Shown: positions 12,651 through 26,076, counted from the first letter of the stretch. The stretch: DNA of 64,000 nt from Hyalella azteca (GCF_000764305.2 NW_025933425.1:35873-99872); one strand, 5' to 3'. The notes: generated by a model not told the origin, from the letters alone. Made by a program: numbers and translations.

Positions 12651-12774
12651 AAACAGGTGTTCTTCTAAAGGCGACTTGAAAGTCCAATTTGGCGGTAAAG
12701 GGTTAACAGCACAGGACACAGGTAGTCATGATGATAGTGGCAAAGCAGAGAGTTTTTTAGACTCTCCCTCAAGT

Positions 12775-12960
12775 TCATTTGTGAGTCCTATAGAGTATAC
12801 CTAGTATAAGTAGACCTGTAAAGACAGTAAAGTATCCTGGATACCACATACCACCAGCAGTATCATACATAAGAAATTGATTTAAATCTTGGGTAAATGA
12901 GGAAACTAAAAATGAACTGATTCTAAAAAAGCTGTGGTTTACCACTATGGGCCCACAGCA
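12775..12960. repeat. Dispersed repeat, third copy of the GAGTCCTATA family
   Basis: Shares GTGAGTCCTATA, TACATAAGAAATTGAT and AAAAATGAACTGATTCTAAA with the copies at about 11,270-11,400 and 795-915. Flanks at 12,961-13,830 show nothing further that I can support. Confidence 0.45.
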
Positions 12961-13832
12961 TTGGTCTAAGTTCTCCCTGAAAAATTAGAAAAAGCAGGAC
13001 AATATTGTCCATGATTTTCAAAAATCACCCCTAAAACAATCATTTTGCAATAATTTTTAGAAAATTTTCAACAATTCTACAGATTAGCTCAGCTGGATTT
13101 GTGGAAAGCAGATTGCAGCATTGCCAGATGCCAGATTCCTTGCCTGTGCTGCAAAAGTGCCAAAGACAAACTGTCCAAAGTTCATCATTCATTTCATGAT
13201 ATTTCATACTACAAAACAAAAGTTCTCACAATTGAGTCAAAATTAAATACTAACATTAATTCTTCTTTCAAAAATTAGTCTAAACTTTCATTCAAATTAA
13301 ATTAAGTACACTGGCAAATACATTTAGGTATATAATGAATAGCAAGATTATAAAGACAGATTTGAAAAAATTGACTGAAAAGAGAATGCATTAGTCAATA
13401 GTCTTAGTTATCAGGCAAGTGTCATTTGTCATATGCAAGACTACAAGTTATTTTTGCAGGGCTAGTCTAATTATACTATAGAGACTATTTTAGGCTACAG
13501 TCTGAGTCAGTGTCATGCACTGCATGATTTCTTATCAAACATTTCGTTTCAAAATGGGTTGAGCAATAGCCTCACTTCATGTCTTCATCTTCATGGACAT
13601 GGAGCGAATAGAGCGATGAGCGATGTAGGTAGCCATGTTGATTGTTGCCCACCATCCCAGTGATCCCACGTGAGCAGAGAGCCGATACTATCATTAGTAA
13701 TTACTATGAAGTGCAACTTGCAAGTGCTGCAGTGTAGCTGTGGTGTAGGTAGTGCATGGAACGGTGGAATCCAGGAATTGGTCGAAATAAAGCGGTCTAA
13801 GAATCGATTGGCAAAATACTCAGCTATATTCT

Positions 13833-14015
13833 TTTTAAAGCATTTTCTCATTTATGGAAAAATGCACTATTGTGCTCGCCATGTCTGTCTGTCTGTCTGT
13901 ACGTCCGTGACCCGTCTGTCCGTCCGTCCGTGACCTGAAGTTTTGGTCGACGCGAAAATCAAAATGCGCTTTCTCAGTGTCAAAATGTCAGTGACCTACT
14001 GAGTTATATTTTTTC
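13833..14015 (+). repeat. CATTTATGGAAAAA / (GTCT)n repeat, copy 1
   Basis: Starts CATTTTCTCATTTATGGAAA, then GTGCTCGCCATGTC and a (GTCT)n/(GTCC)n run. The same head is at about 54,757-54,930 (same orientation) and, inverted, at about 50,190-50,440. Dispersed repeat of unknown class. The stretch 14,016-15,017 has no recognisable feature. Confidence 0.5.
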
Positions 14016-15040
14016 TTTATTTTGGCGATTTGTGGGAGCCCTAAAGACTTGTTCAATGTAGCCTCACGACAGAATGGAGTAGTTTAGTTCATTTAGTTGC
14101 CAGAGTGACTTTTGTTCTTACTTCGATTGGACAGATCACAACAAAATATCCGGCAGCCCCTTAGCCTTAGGCGGCCATTGTAATGATTGTATACGTGTAT
14201 CCGTGCTCCGTAGCAGCGTCTTCTAGATATCGATCTGCAAAATATTTGTGTTTCGGTATAATTTTATGCGATACAAGTCAATTTGTAATCGATCAAAATT
14301 CATTTCAATGAGTTTTAGCAGTTCATGTTAAAGCACCTATGAACAAATATTTGCATTGTTCGATCCAAAAAGTGGGATGCAACGCTTAGCAACAAGCTAC
14401 CTAGTTTAATTTCAAAACATTATTTCCTAATAATTTATCAGTATACTCTTACATGTCAGGGTAGTCACAGATTGCCAGCATCGATTCCAAGGTGGTAGAC
14501 CATATACCACTCAGCTGCCACGGTAGGAGACCTTTGAAGCTTGGAAGCTCGCACGTGAGTGTGAGAAGCAAGGGAAACGGGTTTCTCGTCTATGCCAAAC
14601 TTTCGACATATTTTCTCGATTTCGGCTGCTGACCAAGCTATATAAGTCTGATATTTATAGCTGCATTATCATCAGGACTTCTTCGGCTTTATCATACCGA
14701 CTTCTTCGGCGGAATAAGACAGAGGTGAGTGTTAGCACAACCTCACGCTTACACGTCTCGAGTCAACCTCCTTCAATTTAGTGAGCTGGATCTTTTCGTT
14801 TCGCTCTGCTACGAGACGAATATAACATGAATTGTAAACCGGTTCTTGTTCATGTTAAAGTATCGTGATAAGAGTAGCCATTGTATGAGTATGACAAATC
14901 TTCAAAGGCATAATTCGTCTGAGTTTTGTGTACAAAACCAAGTAGAATTTACAAAAAAAATTATTTGCTAATGCGTAAACGGAGAACCCCACCTTGTGAG
15001 CCACGTTTGAGATAACGGGCGTATGATGATTGTCTTAGAG

Positions 15041-16358
15041 CAGTGGTTCCCAACGTGGGTGATATCGCCCCCTAGGGGCGGTGGAAAGATTTTGGGGGGC
15101 GGTAAGGAAGAAGAAGGCATTAGGGGGCGGTAGTCCGAAGTCGGAAGTTCGAACGTTTGTTTGACGATTTGTACACAACACGTGCAGCACATGAATCCCA
15201 GCGATGGTTTTTTCACACGGATGTGTTTTTTTTTAGCCTCTCCTGGGTTTACGTCTCGGACAAATTAACGGCCGGACTCACGGTCAATTTCCAAATTCAA
15301 TGATCAAGGAATATCTTTCAAACTAATGAACTTAACTCGATGAAACTTTGTACACGTATTCATTGGGATCTAACGGTAATGTAAAGCTCGTGAAAATTTT
15401 TTGAATTTTGCCTTCAATTGCTTTTGCCAAAGTTATGTGACAATACGGGCCGAATTTCACAGTGATCAAGGAATTTCTTCCAAACTACTGAACAGATGCG
15501 AACGAAATTTTGAATTTACAGTCCTAACTACCGAACGGTGATGTTTAGATCGTGAAATTTTTTCGATTGTGCCTTCGTTCGCGAGTTTCATTCGTGATTT
15601 AAACAGCAATACGTGCTTAAATTCGCAGTAATCAAGAAATTTCTTCCAAGCTACTGAAAAGGTTTGAACGAAATTTAGTGTTTTAATACCTAACCGCAGC
15701 AACGGTGATGTTTAGCTCGTTACAATTTTTTCGTTTTGCCTTCATTTGCGAGTTATACGGCTATGCGTGTGAGCCAATAAGGAAGTGTGAAAACAAGAAT
15801 GACGGTGAAATGAAAAAAAAAAATTCGCTAACGAAGGTAAAATAATTTCTTTTAATATAAAAAACACCATTTGGTAGTTAGGAATGTATATTCAAAATTT
15901 CGTTCAAATCTGTTCGGTAGTTTGGAAGAAATTCTTTGATCACTGCGAATTTCGGCCTGTATCGCAATATAACTCACGAATGAAGGTAATATTTAAAAAA
16001 TTTTCGCATGCTAAACATCACCTTTAAGTTCTGATGAATACATGTTCCAAATTTCATTGAGCTGCGTTCATTAGTTTGGGAGATATTACTTGATAATTGA
16101 ATTTGGAGATTGGTCGTGAGACCGGCCACGAGTCCGGGCAGTAAATTTGCCCGAGACGTCCTAGGTTTCTAGTGCTGTAACAGTTAAAACAGATAAAAAA
16201 CATATTGGTTCACTAAATGGGGTTCTATTTGTGAAATACACGTTTGTGTTTAACCTTAATCTTTTAAAATTGCAGCGTACTAAATTTAATAGAAAAAGAC
16301 GCATGATTTTATTTGTGTCTGTTGGGGGCGCCAGCCTGAAAAAGGTTGGGAACCACTG
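15041..16358. mobile_element. Non-autonomous hAT-like DNA transposon, copy 1
   Basis: Left end CAGTGGTTCCCAACGTGGG and right end AAGGTTGGGAACCACTG are terminal inverted repeats of the kind seen in hAT-Charlie elements, with G-rich subterminal sequence (CCCCCTAGGGGCGG; GGGGGCGCCAGCC). The interior holds inverted and direct subrepeats around AAATTTCTTCCAAACTACTG and no transposase frame. The flanking octamers TCTTAGAG and ACCTATAG match only 5 of 8, so the target duplication is degraded or the true end lies further out. Related copies: 30,402-31,216 and 37,451-39,033. Confidence 0.75.
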
Positions 16359-17329
16359 ACCTATAGACAAAAGAAACATTAACTAAAATCATTTCCAAAG
16401 TGCGACGAGGAGTAATATTACATAATAGAATCACAGTAATAAAACTTTTTACCTTTTGCCAACCTTATTACATGAGATATATATATCCTAATTGACTTTT
16501 TACAGAACATAGCTGGAAGGTGTCCAGCTTGCTCACACAAGATGGTGTGAGCTTATTTACGAAAAAACAGTAATCTATTTTGATTATCGCATTATAATCT
16601 AAGTCCTTTGACAAAATATGTCAAAGATTGGCTACGCATTACTTAGACTAAAGTTGAATACATTGAGTTTATCCAGAAACAAAGCATTGCTCTTCAAGAA
16701 AAACAGTTCATAAAACATGGGTTCCGTCACACCAGCTTGTGTGCCTATAATTGGTTAGATGTGAAGCTTGTAAGCAATAGAATAGTCCATGTATTCTCGT
16801 TTGAATGTGTATAACCGTATTATTATGGAATTAACTGTGTAAGCATAGGCCAGTGGTGGCAAAGTACTACTGTAATTTTACTGCCGGATCTTCAATTGAA
16901 AGAAAAGCTTCTTTCCTTCTTATGTCGATAAGTCTAAGATATTAATATCTCTAACGATTTCACCATTTTCGTCATCAGAAATATTTGTACCAAAAAATAG
17001 GCAACAATATCGGTATCAAAAATCATTAATTTTAACAAGAATATTACCATCAATGTAGCTGCTAGATTCACCATTACTATCGCTACAAATATATTATTTT
17101 ATACCATTGATTTAAAGTTACTCTTTATGGACCAGAAAAAAAATTTTTTTCGCCTTCATTCTTCATTAATTATTTACCGTACCGTATGTTTACACTTATT
17201 TCAATTTATGAGCCGTCAAAGTTGAAATACACTGGAATTTTCTGTAACTGTATATAGTGATTTCATGAACATTTGATATCCAGTGAAAATCAATTCAAAT
17301 TCTAATAATTTTTTCATAATTTCCAATAA
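16359..17329. other. Intergenic sequence before the zinc-finger gene
   Basis: AT-rich sequence upstream of the first recognised exon of the zinc-finger gene. I see no promoter motif, repeat end or coding exon I can support. Confidence 0.3.
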
Positions 17330-20300
17330 ATGAACATGAAGTTCAACAGTCATCGTAAACTGTTGAGCTCTGAACGCTTGAGTGAAGTCGACAGGCCTAC
17401 CCCACATAATGGCTACAAATCAACGGTCACAGTATCAACACCTGACTGTGATCTGCCACTGTTGAAACCAAAACAAGAGTTCATAATCAAAGAAGAGGAA
17501 GAAGACTCTGATCTAGTTAACGGGGATACTGAGTTCAAGCTTTATATGGCGCGACAAGGTGAGTTTATTCTATGCTTTTTCCACAGTGGCTCTATATGAA
17601 CAATATGACCCGTTCATTTTTCTGAACACAGAACATATTTGGTGACAGGCTTTCCTCTTATTCATTTGTAAGGCCTAATTTCATCGACATGACGACTGGC
17701 ATTCATATTAAATCGTTTTTGACTGAATTTACTCATATCTCATGACATAGAATTTCTGTGAATTTTACGGTAAATTCTACCAATGTTGAAAAAATAATCT
17801 TCTAGGTAATAAATTATTGTAGTCATATCTTTTTAAAGGAGATGTTAGAGATCTTCTATGAATTCATGATATTGATGCAATAGGCTCTGTCAGTTAAGAC
17901 TACAGGTAATTTGAACTGTGACAATGCTCTAAACCGGCATAAAATTGAGATTTGGTTTCATGTGAGCCATTATTCCAAGTATTTATTTAGCCTCACTCAA
18001 ACAACCGCTAGAATGTAACTGCTTTTGGTCTAGATGAGCTGCCAATTGAACCAACTCGGAGTTGTAATTTTTCACGGAGATTGAGTTGAAAGAAGACCCA
18101 TACATGAACGGTATCCTGTCTAATTATCCTTATATAGACTGATTAAACTCGTCGAAAATAATGATCGATCAATATCTTGTTGATGAGAAAAAGGCTTATT
18201 GGAAAATTTTTTCCCTTCTGTTGCTTATGGAAAATTATATTTTCAGACGGAAAACGAGGTATAGAGGCCGCGGCCGGGGACGAGGTCGTGGCAAGAGTCG
18301 CGGTCGCTCATCTCACATGAAGCTGAGCGTCAAGAACGAGCCCGCGGTGCAGTTTGAAGGCTGGCAAGAGACGGATGGACAACTTGACAGAGTCGAAATG
18401 ACCATCAACTCCTCACCACCAGCCCAGCAATTGTGCGTTCATTGCTTAGGCTTCTTTGACTACCTATCAGTGATTCTCGCTACCTTGCTGCTGTTGATCG
18501 TTTCTAGATCTAAATTGGACGAAACGAGCGACAGTTTTGAATCTCCCTGTTGCTTCTATAGTTCTTAATTAATTCAACGGTAAATGTCGACAGTTATGAA
18601 GTACGTGATGTGCACGCTGCAACAAAATTGAGTCGGTCAAGGTAAAATTTCTCGCCCGATAGTTTCTTCACACCCAAATCAAATCTGAATGGAGATATGG
18701 GCTCATCTGGTGCCTTTGCACTCATTATTTCATCTTATTAAAATGTAGGTATTGATGAATTTCAGACGAAGTCATCGATACCACCCTACCTGCAAGTCCA
18801 AGTGCAGTAATATATCCTAACTCGTACTACTTCTGTGTTATAATATAACACAATCACTGACTGAAGCAACTTTTCGTGCAGGTTCAAGTCACGGGTGCGG
18901 AGAGGCAACTATCCTCTGCATCGGCTGATCAGCTTCATTTATTTGCTAACTGCAGTGGTCAGTACTTGCCTGTGTAATGTATGTATTCTGAATTCGTCTC
19001 TCCGGGGTGCTAAAGAAATAATCAATATCCATGAATTATTGTATTCCTCTCATGGGGTAATGAATATTCACGTGGTACAGATATATACGGTTGTCTGAAA
19101 TATGATATGTGTAAATGGGAGATTGTGACATCGTCGATACGTCTCTTTTGAAATTTATTGTTGAAGTCATAAAAAACCCGTCCTTCTCATCCGGCTTGCA
19201 TATCAAAACGGAAATACGTACGAATTTTTGATGTATTAAGGTAGGAGGAAACGTTTTGTGGCTCGACGACACCACAGACTTTACCTTCTTCTTCTTTGAA
19301 TTGGAGAAATGTTTGATTATAATGCATGAATACTGTTGTACATTTTTAATTGAATTAATATTTTGAAGATGATGGTGACGAGGCTGGTGATACCGAAGAC
19401 GATGCAGATGATGATGAGGACGAAGGTAAGAACGAGAACAGCCGACAGCGTCGTACTCGACTGCCTCGACGTGTTCGATGAGTCGGACGCAACCGGCTTG
19501 AGAGCATCCAATGAGACCGTGAGTACTACTTAAATGCACTGTAACGGGACGCTGGGTGACTTGTACTCCTTAGATGCACTGTAACGGGACGCTGGGTGAC
19601 TTGTACTCCTTAAATGCACTGTAACGGGACGCTGGGTGACTTGTACTCCTTAGATGCACTGTAACGGGACGCTGGGTGACTTTTACTCCTTAGATGCACT
19701 GTAACGGGACGCTGGGTGACTTTTACTCCTTAAATGCACTGTAACGGGACGCTGGGTGGCGTACATTCCCTTAGAGTACTTAAACGCATGTACTTTGCTC
19801 CCTTTCAGATCCTCTCTGGTAACACGTACTTGGGTTTTGATTAGGAAGCGCACGAGCTTTCTCACTGTGTTGTTCGTTCCCTTTGCTTCTCCTTTTTCTC
19901 TTCGTTTCCTATCTGAGTATTTGTCAGGTAGATTATTCAGTTTTTGGTTTACAGGACGACTGTTTGGACAGTTCTATGACCGCAGCAACGATGTTCGCTG
20001 CCATCCTCCCATCAGGCCACGAGACCGGCGAGACGTGCTGGCAACGCTACCTTTGCTATTACTGTAACAGCGCTGCCAAACGCTTCAGCAGCATGCAGCA
20101 ACATATCATTGAAGTGAGCTGTTTTCCTCTTACTTTGACATTTTCCTCTTAGTCTTTCTTCAAAACAGTCTTTCTCCGAAGGAAATAGCTATCATTTAAA
20201 AATTTGTTAGCAACATTTTTAGGGTGAATTAACTATAGGAGTTATTGTCAATTTATCCATATTGATGCAAATTTGGTGACGAAAGAGACGTGAAATTTTT

Positions 20301-22222
20301 TGGTAAATCTTGTGGGTCTGTTACATATCTGTTCCTATAGATTCGATTGATTCATTGAAGGCTAATTAGCGCTAAGCTTTATGCAATTAGTAACCCATTA
20401 TTGTTTCTCTTGTACCTAGAATCATCAAGAACGTCTCTACGAATGCGAGCTGTGCTTCCAAACCGTTTACTCCGGAGATGCATCAGGGGATACGCAAGGC
20501 CTCGTTTTCCAGAAGCGATCTGACCTCATCCTACATTTGGAAGAACATTTATCGAATGGAGAACGCCGGTACACCTGCGGTTCGTGCAACAAACGCTTCT
20601 GTTTAGCGCGCCAAATTCGTCAGCATAAACGTCATCATCTGGCCAAGTCCGTGATGTGTCCTCACTGCCCCAGGAGGTTCAGGAGCGAGGTGGCTCTCCA
20701 AGAACACATCTATAATCACACGGGATGTCGCCCTTTCAGATGTTTCCATTGTAAGAAGAGATTTTCGTCGAGGTATACCCTTAAAGTGCACAACAAAACA
20801 CATCTCGTCCGAGAAAGAAATCACAGGTGCATTGTGTGCAGGAAAGAGTTTTTATCGTACCATCATCTCGTGGAGCACATGCATGTGCATGAGGACAGTA
20901 AAAACTTTCCCTGCGATGTCTGTGGAAAAGCTTTTGCTACAGTCAGAAGTCTTGAACTCCACAAAGTTATTCATACTGGCGTTAAAAATTATTCTTGTAA
21001 ACTATGTAATAAAATGTTTGCTCGTAAAGGCGAAGTCGAAGACCATGAGAGAATACATACCGGAGAAAAACCCTTTCAGTGTGAAATTTGCGGAGCAACT
21101 TTCAGCCAGAGAAGTAATTTACAAAGCCACAAGCGTGCAACTCATCTCAAAGAAAAGAAGCATCAGTGTCCTGATTGTGATAAGGCTTTTAAAAGAAGAA
21201 GGTTGTTAGTCTGTCATCAAATGAGTGTTCACACAGGTGAACGACCCTACAAATGTGAAATTTGTAGTGCTGCATTTGTTTATCCAGAACATTTTAAGAA
21301 GCACCTCCGAATTCACACTGGTGAAAAACCCTTCAAATGCGAAATTTGTGGTAAAGCATTTAACTCGCGGGATAACCGAAACGCGCACAAGTTCATTCAT
21401 TCAGAACGTAAGCCTTACGAGTGCACCTTATGTAACACAGGCTTCATGCGCAAGCCCATGCTCATGACGCACCTCTTGCAGCATGACCAAAATTTGTCTC
21501 AGCCCAAGTCTTGTGTTCGTGTGAACCCTCCAAGCGTGGCTGATGAACCTTGGTCACAAAATCATTCCATGGCAACCGATGAGAACGAATTTTATGAAAG
21601 CTCTGAATCACTCAAAATTGTCCCTGAAGAACTCGAAGGTGAAGTTCAGCTAGTGAATAATGAAGAAGTTGAGGTTGTGTCTAGGCCTCTGCATATCATC
21701 CAGACCGATGGCTTGCCGCGCTATCTCATCCAGAGCTCAGACCGAAGTTCCTTCCTGGCTTCTATTCAAGGCCAGGTGCTGAAAGTCCGTCCTGAAGCCT
21801 TCCATGTCAAGTGCGACGGAGTGCACTATGAGTTGAGTGACAACGCTCCTGAGGCAGAGGATGTCGAATCTCCCACAGCAAATCCACTCGGCGTCCAGAC
21901 GAGCACTTTTCAACTCCAGCTTGATGACGAGGACGATCTTGACCAAGATGAACTCAAGTTGCAAAACGTAAGAACCGTTGGCGGGGAAATTCAAGGTATA
22001 AGTTGCGTGTCAGGTGTTGTAGGGTCTCAACACGGACACGACAATGATTTGTTATCGTGCGGCACCTCGCAAGAAGACAACAACGCCCTGTTATCTCGGT
22101 CGTTCCAGTTCGATGGGCCCATCAAAGTTTACACCACACAAGGAGTCGTCACAGTTCCAGGAGGCAAGCAGAGGCGTGTTGCGTCCAACAGGACCATGTG
22201 GAACGAAGCTAATACTGAATAA
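17330..22222 (+). CDS. C2H2 zinc-finger protein, probable transcription factor, multi-exon
   Basis: Firm exons: 20,420-22,222 (stop TAA) and 19,955-20,113, both phase 0. They encode about 13 C2H2 fingers: a partial one (YLCYYC ... HIIENH) split by the intron, an irregular one (YECELC ... HLEEH), then 11 regular fingers from YTCGSC to YECTLC with TGEKPF-type linkers, and an acidic tail of about 235 residues. Likely upstream exons: about 19,369-19,518 (ends FDESDATGLRASNET, donor GTGAGT), 18,247-about 18,435 (Arg-Gly run RYRGRGRGRGRGK, then VKNEPAVQ) and 17,330-17,558 (ATG; IIKEEEEDSD, a SUMO-motif-like acidic patch). The phase between the upstream exons is not resolved; a 25-nt microexon at about 18,086-18,110 would reconcile the first join. 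The protein should bind DNA in the nucleus; target unknown. ATTAAA near 22,250 may be the polyadenylation signal. Confidence 0.8.
19524..19765 (+). repeat. 40-bp tandem repeat directly after a splice donor
   Basis: Units beginning ATGCACTG start at 19,534, 19,574, 19,614, 19,654, 19,694 and 19,734, an exact 40-bp period. The core is TAACGGGACGCTGGGTGAC and copies differ by one to three bases. The array starts within 20 bases of the putative GTGAGT donor at 19,519 in the zinc-finger gene. Confidence 0.9.
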
Positions 22223-22646
22223 CAATGTACATATATACTAGTTGTTTCTATTAAATTAGAATCGATTTCCGTGTCGTCAGGTAATGAAGCCTGCAACTTA
22301 ATTCCTGCACAATTGTTACACGCCTTATTTCAGGTAAAATTTGTTTCTAACATTCATTTTGTTTGCCAGGATGAAATCCTCCCGAAATCAGTCATATCTT
22401 CATTAGCCTTCGTAAGGTTTGTTTTGCACATAAACTATTTTTTGTGAAGCCTGTATAAGAATAATAAATTTCGGTTGACCTGTTAGACAACGAAAGCATA
22501 AACCTAGCGATGAAGTTTTGACAAATTCACATTTCTCGATAGCAGTGTAGTTAGGCAGAAGTTCTTCATTTATGCAGGTTTGATTGAAGACCACAGCATG
22601 CTTTTTATTAACAATTTTTTTCAATAAGCCGAACGAAATTACTTAC

Positions 22647-22844
22647 TGGCGTTGAGAGATCGAAAAGCAGGTTACCAAATGACATTTTACTGGAATACGG
22701 CGTTTCCAATGTCTTGACGAATCCGGTGGTTTGCAAATTGATAGCTGGAGACTCGTCCTTGATGATGAGAGCCTCTGCTTGTTGTATCAGGGCACCGCAT
22801 GATGAAGCTGGTGCAGGCGTTGTGATGGTTTCGCTATGAGCCTC
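22647..22844 (-). CDS. Candidate internal exon, minus strand, possibly the 3' part of the 26.2-29.6 kb gene
   Basis: On the minus strand an acceptor (TAAAATGCAG) at 22,845-22,846 is followed by 66 open codons and a strong donor GTAAGTAA. Both ends are phase 0. The peptide runs EAHSETITTPAPASS ... FGNLLFDLSTP, low in predicted structure and not recognised. If the upstream exon at 26.2-26.3 kb uses an internal donor (TGG|GTGAGG at 26,238) instead of reading to its stop, this exon joins it in phase across the Penelope-like element. A possible terminal exon with a TAG lies just below, near 22,440-22,490, but is weak. Confidence 0.45.
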
Positions 22845-22959
22845 CTGCATTTTACATGGATCATTTTTCATGATTAAATTCTTAATTTTCTGTTTTTTTA
22901 GTAAATTAGGAGTCATTTATTTGGTCAATTACTTTTGTGCAGGTGATCTTATTTTGCAC

Positions 22960-24000
22960 AATTCAATTAAGGACTCTTTCATTTGTCTAATAACTGATGT
23001 TCATCTGGTTTTGATTGTAAATTCAGGTAACGCAGTCTTTTGATGTGGATTCGGTTTTGACGTGCTCGAAAATTTGATTTTTCAGTGTCAATAGTTTTGT
23101 TCGCATAACCGTTGTTGACAAGAATTTGCTTGTAGGTCCGAAGTGCAATTGTAAAGTCACGAGCGGTTGTAAAAGTTTTGAACGCTCGATGTACTTGGGC
23201 ACGTATATTTGGTGCTGATTTTGTAGCGCCGGAGATATTACTTTATTCGTTCAGGACCTTTCCGACGTCTGTAGGTTGCCGATAAACTTTGGTGAACGAA
23301 TTATTATCATCTTGCATCAGTATGTCCAGGAAATGTAACGTGTGGTGTGACTTTGAATGTAACGTCAAAACAATTGAGTTCTAAAGCTACGCGCAGCTCC
23401 ATCATGCGATCTTCGTCTCGAACGATGACGATGAGGTCGTCAACATGGACAGTAAAGGTCGGGTTTATTCTGTGCATCTATATATAACAACACTCGGTTT
23501 TTGGGCTCGCACATGTAGAATTCGGCGAATGTTGGACCATGAGTACTGCCCTTGGCTACACCGTTAATTTGCTGGTATATTCTGTTGTCTGGTGTCCGGA
23601 AAGGCAAATCTTAAGTACGTACATAGGCGGAGGAGATCACGTAGGATATTTTGATGGATTGATTTTGCCGGCAAAGTTTCATTAGAGTCGGCATGTTTGA
23701 CTATTATTTCTAAAGTTTGTTCGGTTGGGACGTTCGTGAATAAACTATTGACGCTAAGTGAAGTGAGCAGACCAGAGGGGCGCCGATTGCGAAGTTTCGC
23801 CAAGAAGTCTCTAGATCTAAGCGAAAATTTCTTCAGGATATACGGTTTTATTATAGCATCCATTTCTTGGCCTGTCTTGGAGATTGAAGAGGTAGCGTGA
23901 GCACTTATGGACCGGAGGAGATTGTTCCTGTTTGTGATTTTTAACATTTCCGTAGAGATAACCTGGCGAACAACTCCCAACAATCGAGGTTAGTTTTCTT
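22960..24000 (-). mobile_element. Penelope-like element, decayed reverse transcriptase
   Basis: Reading the minus strand: SLSVNSLFTNVPTEQTLEII (conserved S-L-F-T-N-V-P of Penelope-like RT), then GVAKGSTHGPTFAEF (usual GVAMGSPLGPTLAN), then, after a frameshift near 23,465-23,475, FTVHVDDLIVIV, where HVDD stands at the catalytic Y-V-D-D position, and FLDILMQDDN with VYRQPTDVG (usual VYRKPTHT). A further stop lies just after this. No GIY-YIG endonuclease is visible. The copy is frameshifted and truncated, hence dead. It lies between the zinc-finger gene and the unknown minus-strand gene. Confidence 0.8.
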
Positions 24001-26076
24001 GCGCCGGCGGTCTTTTTTAATTGGTTGGTTCTTGTTTGAAGTTGTCCTGTAATATTTCACTTATTACTGAAATATAGTCAATTTTGTCCAAGATGATGAA
24101 GATGTTGCAGCTTTCCTTATTACAATTTTGTACTTATTTCTTAATTATATTGATGCCAGGCGTAGAGCTGTGGAATTGGGACTGGGGAGGTCGATGATGG
24201 AGCTGTATTTATTTTCTATGTATTTATCATATATTTCTCGATATATGCCTAATATCTTCTTCAAATATATACAATTTTTATCTTTATTTACCTATACTGG
24301 TGAGGATTCAATCAATTAGGTTCCAGACTGTTTCTTCGTTCACGCGATCGTTGGCGAGGTTTCAACCTTGTCACTGCAGGCTCCTATCTCAACAAACTCC
24401 TAATTTCCGTGATCTTCGTAGATCACATGGTTTTAGCCATATTTTGTTGGCAATTCCTTTTGTATAATGTAAATATATTCCCTTAGTCGCCTACACGGCA
24501 GTTGATTTAGCGGCGTCTACCCTTGCCACGCAAAGTGAATTTAGTCGTCTGTATTATGTTGCGCTCTAATGCATATGGCTGTCAAGTACAAATTTAAAGG
24601 TTTTTTACACATTACTGTTAACTTGAATGTGCAGACACTATGATAAATTAATATAAAACATTATTGTATGATAATTATATAAATTATAGGACTTAGTAAT
24701 GCGTATTACTATTTTTCCGGTTGCATTGCTGCAACTAACGTTTCATTAAAACTTAGATCGCTTCGACATCCACGCTGTTTCATTCCAGCTACGATTTAAG
24801 GTCGTTGTCCCTGTATGTCTCATTTGAATCAAATTTTATCAGTCATTATCCTAGGCTAAATGATAGGTTATCGTACTGTGGAAATAAATATACATAAATA
24901 TCAGCTTATTCAATAAACGATGACCTAATTAGTACAATGTCCATGTGTTCTTGATGCGTTTTGATCGCGGGCTCGCAGACTAAGAAATTTGTATTTTAAA
25001 ATTGACAGTTACTCAACATACAGCTCGTACGGGTCATGATGCTCTTCGATGACTTGTGACCAATATCCCCTCGATTACTGGTAATCAATGTTGCCGTGAC
25101 CATTTCTGGACTGACAGGTGAGATTTACGACGGCTGTTTCACCGAGTGGAGTAAAATCCAGCCTAATTTGTGAAGAAACTAGGAGGGAAGAGCAGAGCCT
25201 GTTCGAAGGCTCGCAGTTCTTGCTTAAAGCTCTGGGAGAATCAAGGCTTGAGTTGCAAATATATCATAAATAATAATATCATAAATTTAACTCTTCTGCA
25301 TAGGGTGAGCATTGAAAAAAAATCAAGATTTATAAGATTATTTATTCACTAACTTAAAACTATAGTGACAAAGATTCCAACGCCATACTAATGAATACTG
25401 ATTCGTGATCATATCTCAGTTAGGTTACCTTTCTCGGAAACTAATGTCACAAGCTTATAAACAAAAGATCTGAAAACTATTTTGTCGCGTGAAATAAACC
25501 ATTTATTTTGTTCTCCCATGAACTTTCAGCCGTCTGGTAAGGATTTATTTATACTATCTATAACGTCATTTGTCTTATCATTAAAAACTTCAATCCACAG
25601 TTTACTGCAGGGTAAATATTTACGCTGAATCGTAGAAAAATATCTGCACATTTCTGGATAAAGCGTGATTTTTGATCACTGCGTCAGGTTTTCCGACTTC
25701 CATGGTCGCGTGAGAAGAATGGCAACGTAGCGTGAGAAGAATATCAACGTAGCGTGAGAAGAATATCAACGTGGCGTGAGAAAATCAGCAACGCTAGGCG
25801 CCAGAGATGCAATAAGATATAGTGTTCATTTCTTTTCTGCCATATAATTCCGTGCATCAGTAAAAAAAATATATACCTGCTAGAGAGTCATTTGGAAGAG
25901 ATAATAATCTGACTTTTTATCACCAGAGTTCGCGCAAAACAGTTGATTTTCTTTCTTCCGAAGACCTTTGCGCATAAGTAAGGATATCCCGTACATTTTA
26001 TACCCTGAAGGGGATTATAAAGAATAAAGTGTTTTTAAATAACTAGCATACAGCAATGATTCCCCAGTACCGCGTA
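24001..26076. other. Non-coding region with a 22-bp minisatellite
   Basis: The only clear feature is a four-copy 22-bp repeat at 25,708-25,795, with GCGTGAGAAGAATATCAACG units starting at 25,708, 25,730, 25,752 and 25,774. Otherwise AT-rich sequence without supported genes. Confidence 0.5.

Noticed and set aside
15466..15702. Open frames inside the hAT-like copies
   Set aside because: They fall in internal subrepeats and resemble no transposase.
18079..18110. Exon reading IELKEDPYMN in the zinc-finger gene
   Set aside because: Attractive peptide, but joining the first exon in that phase creates an immediate stop; a shifted 25-nt microexon fits phase but is speculative.
19036..19539. Minus-strand 167-codon frame, and an acidic DDGDEAGD plus-strand reading at 19,370-19,430
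   Set aside because: The minus frame is antisense to a likely zinc-finger exon. The acidic reading hits a stop and does not join in phase to the next firm exon; the frame ending in SNET does.
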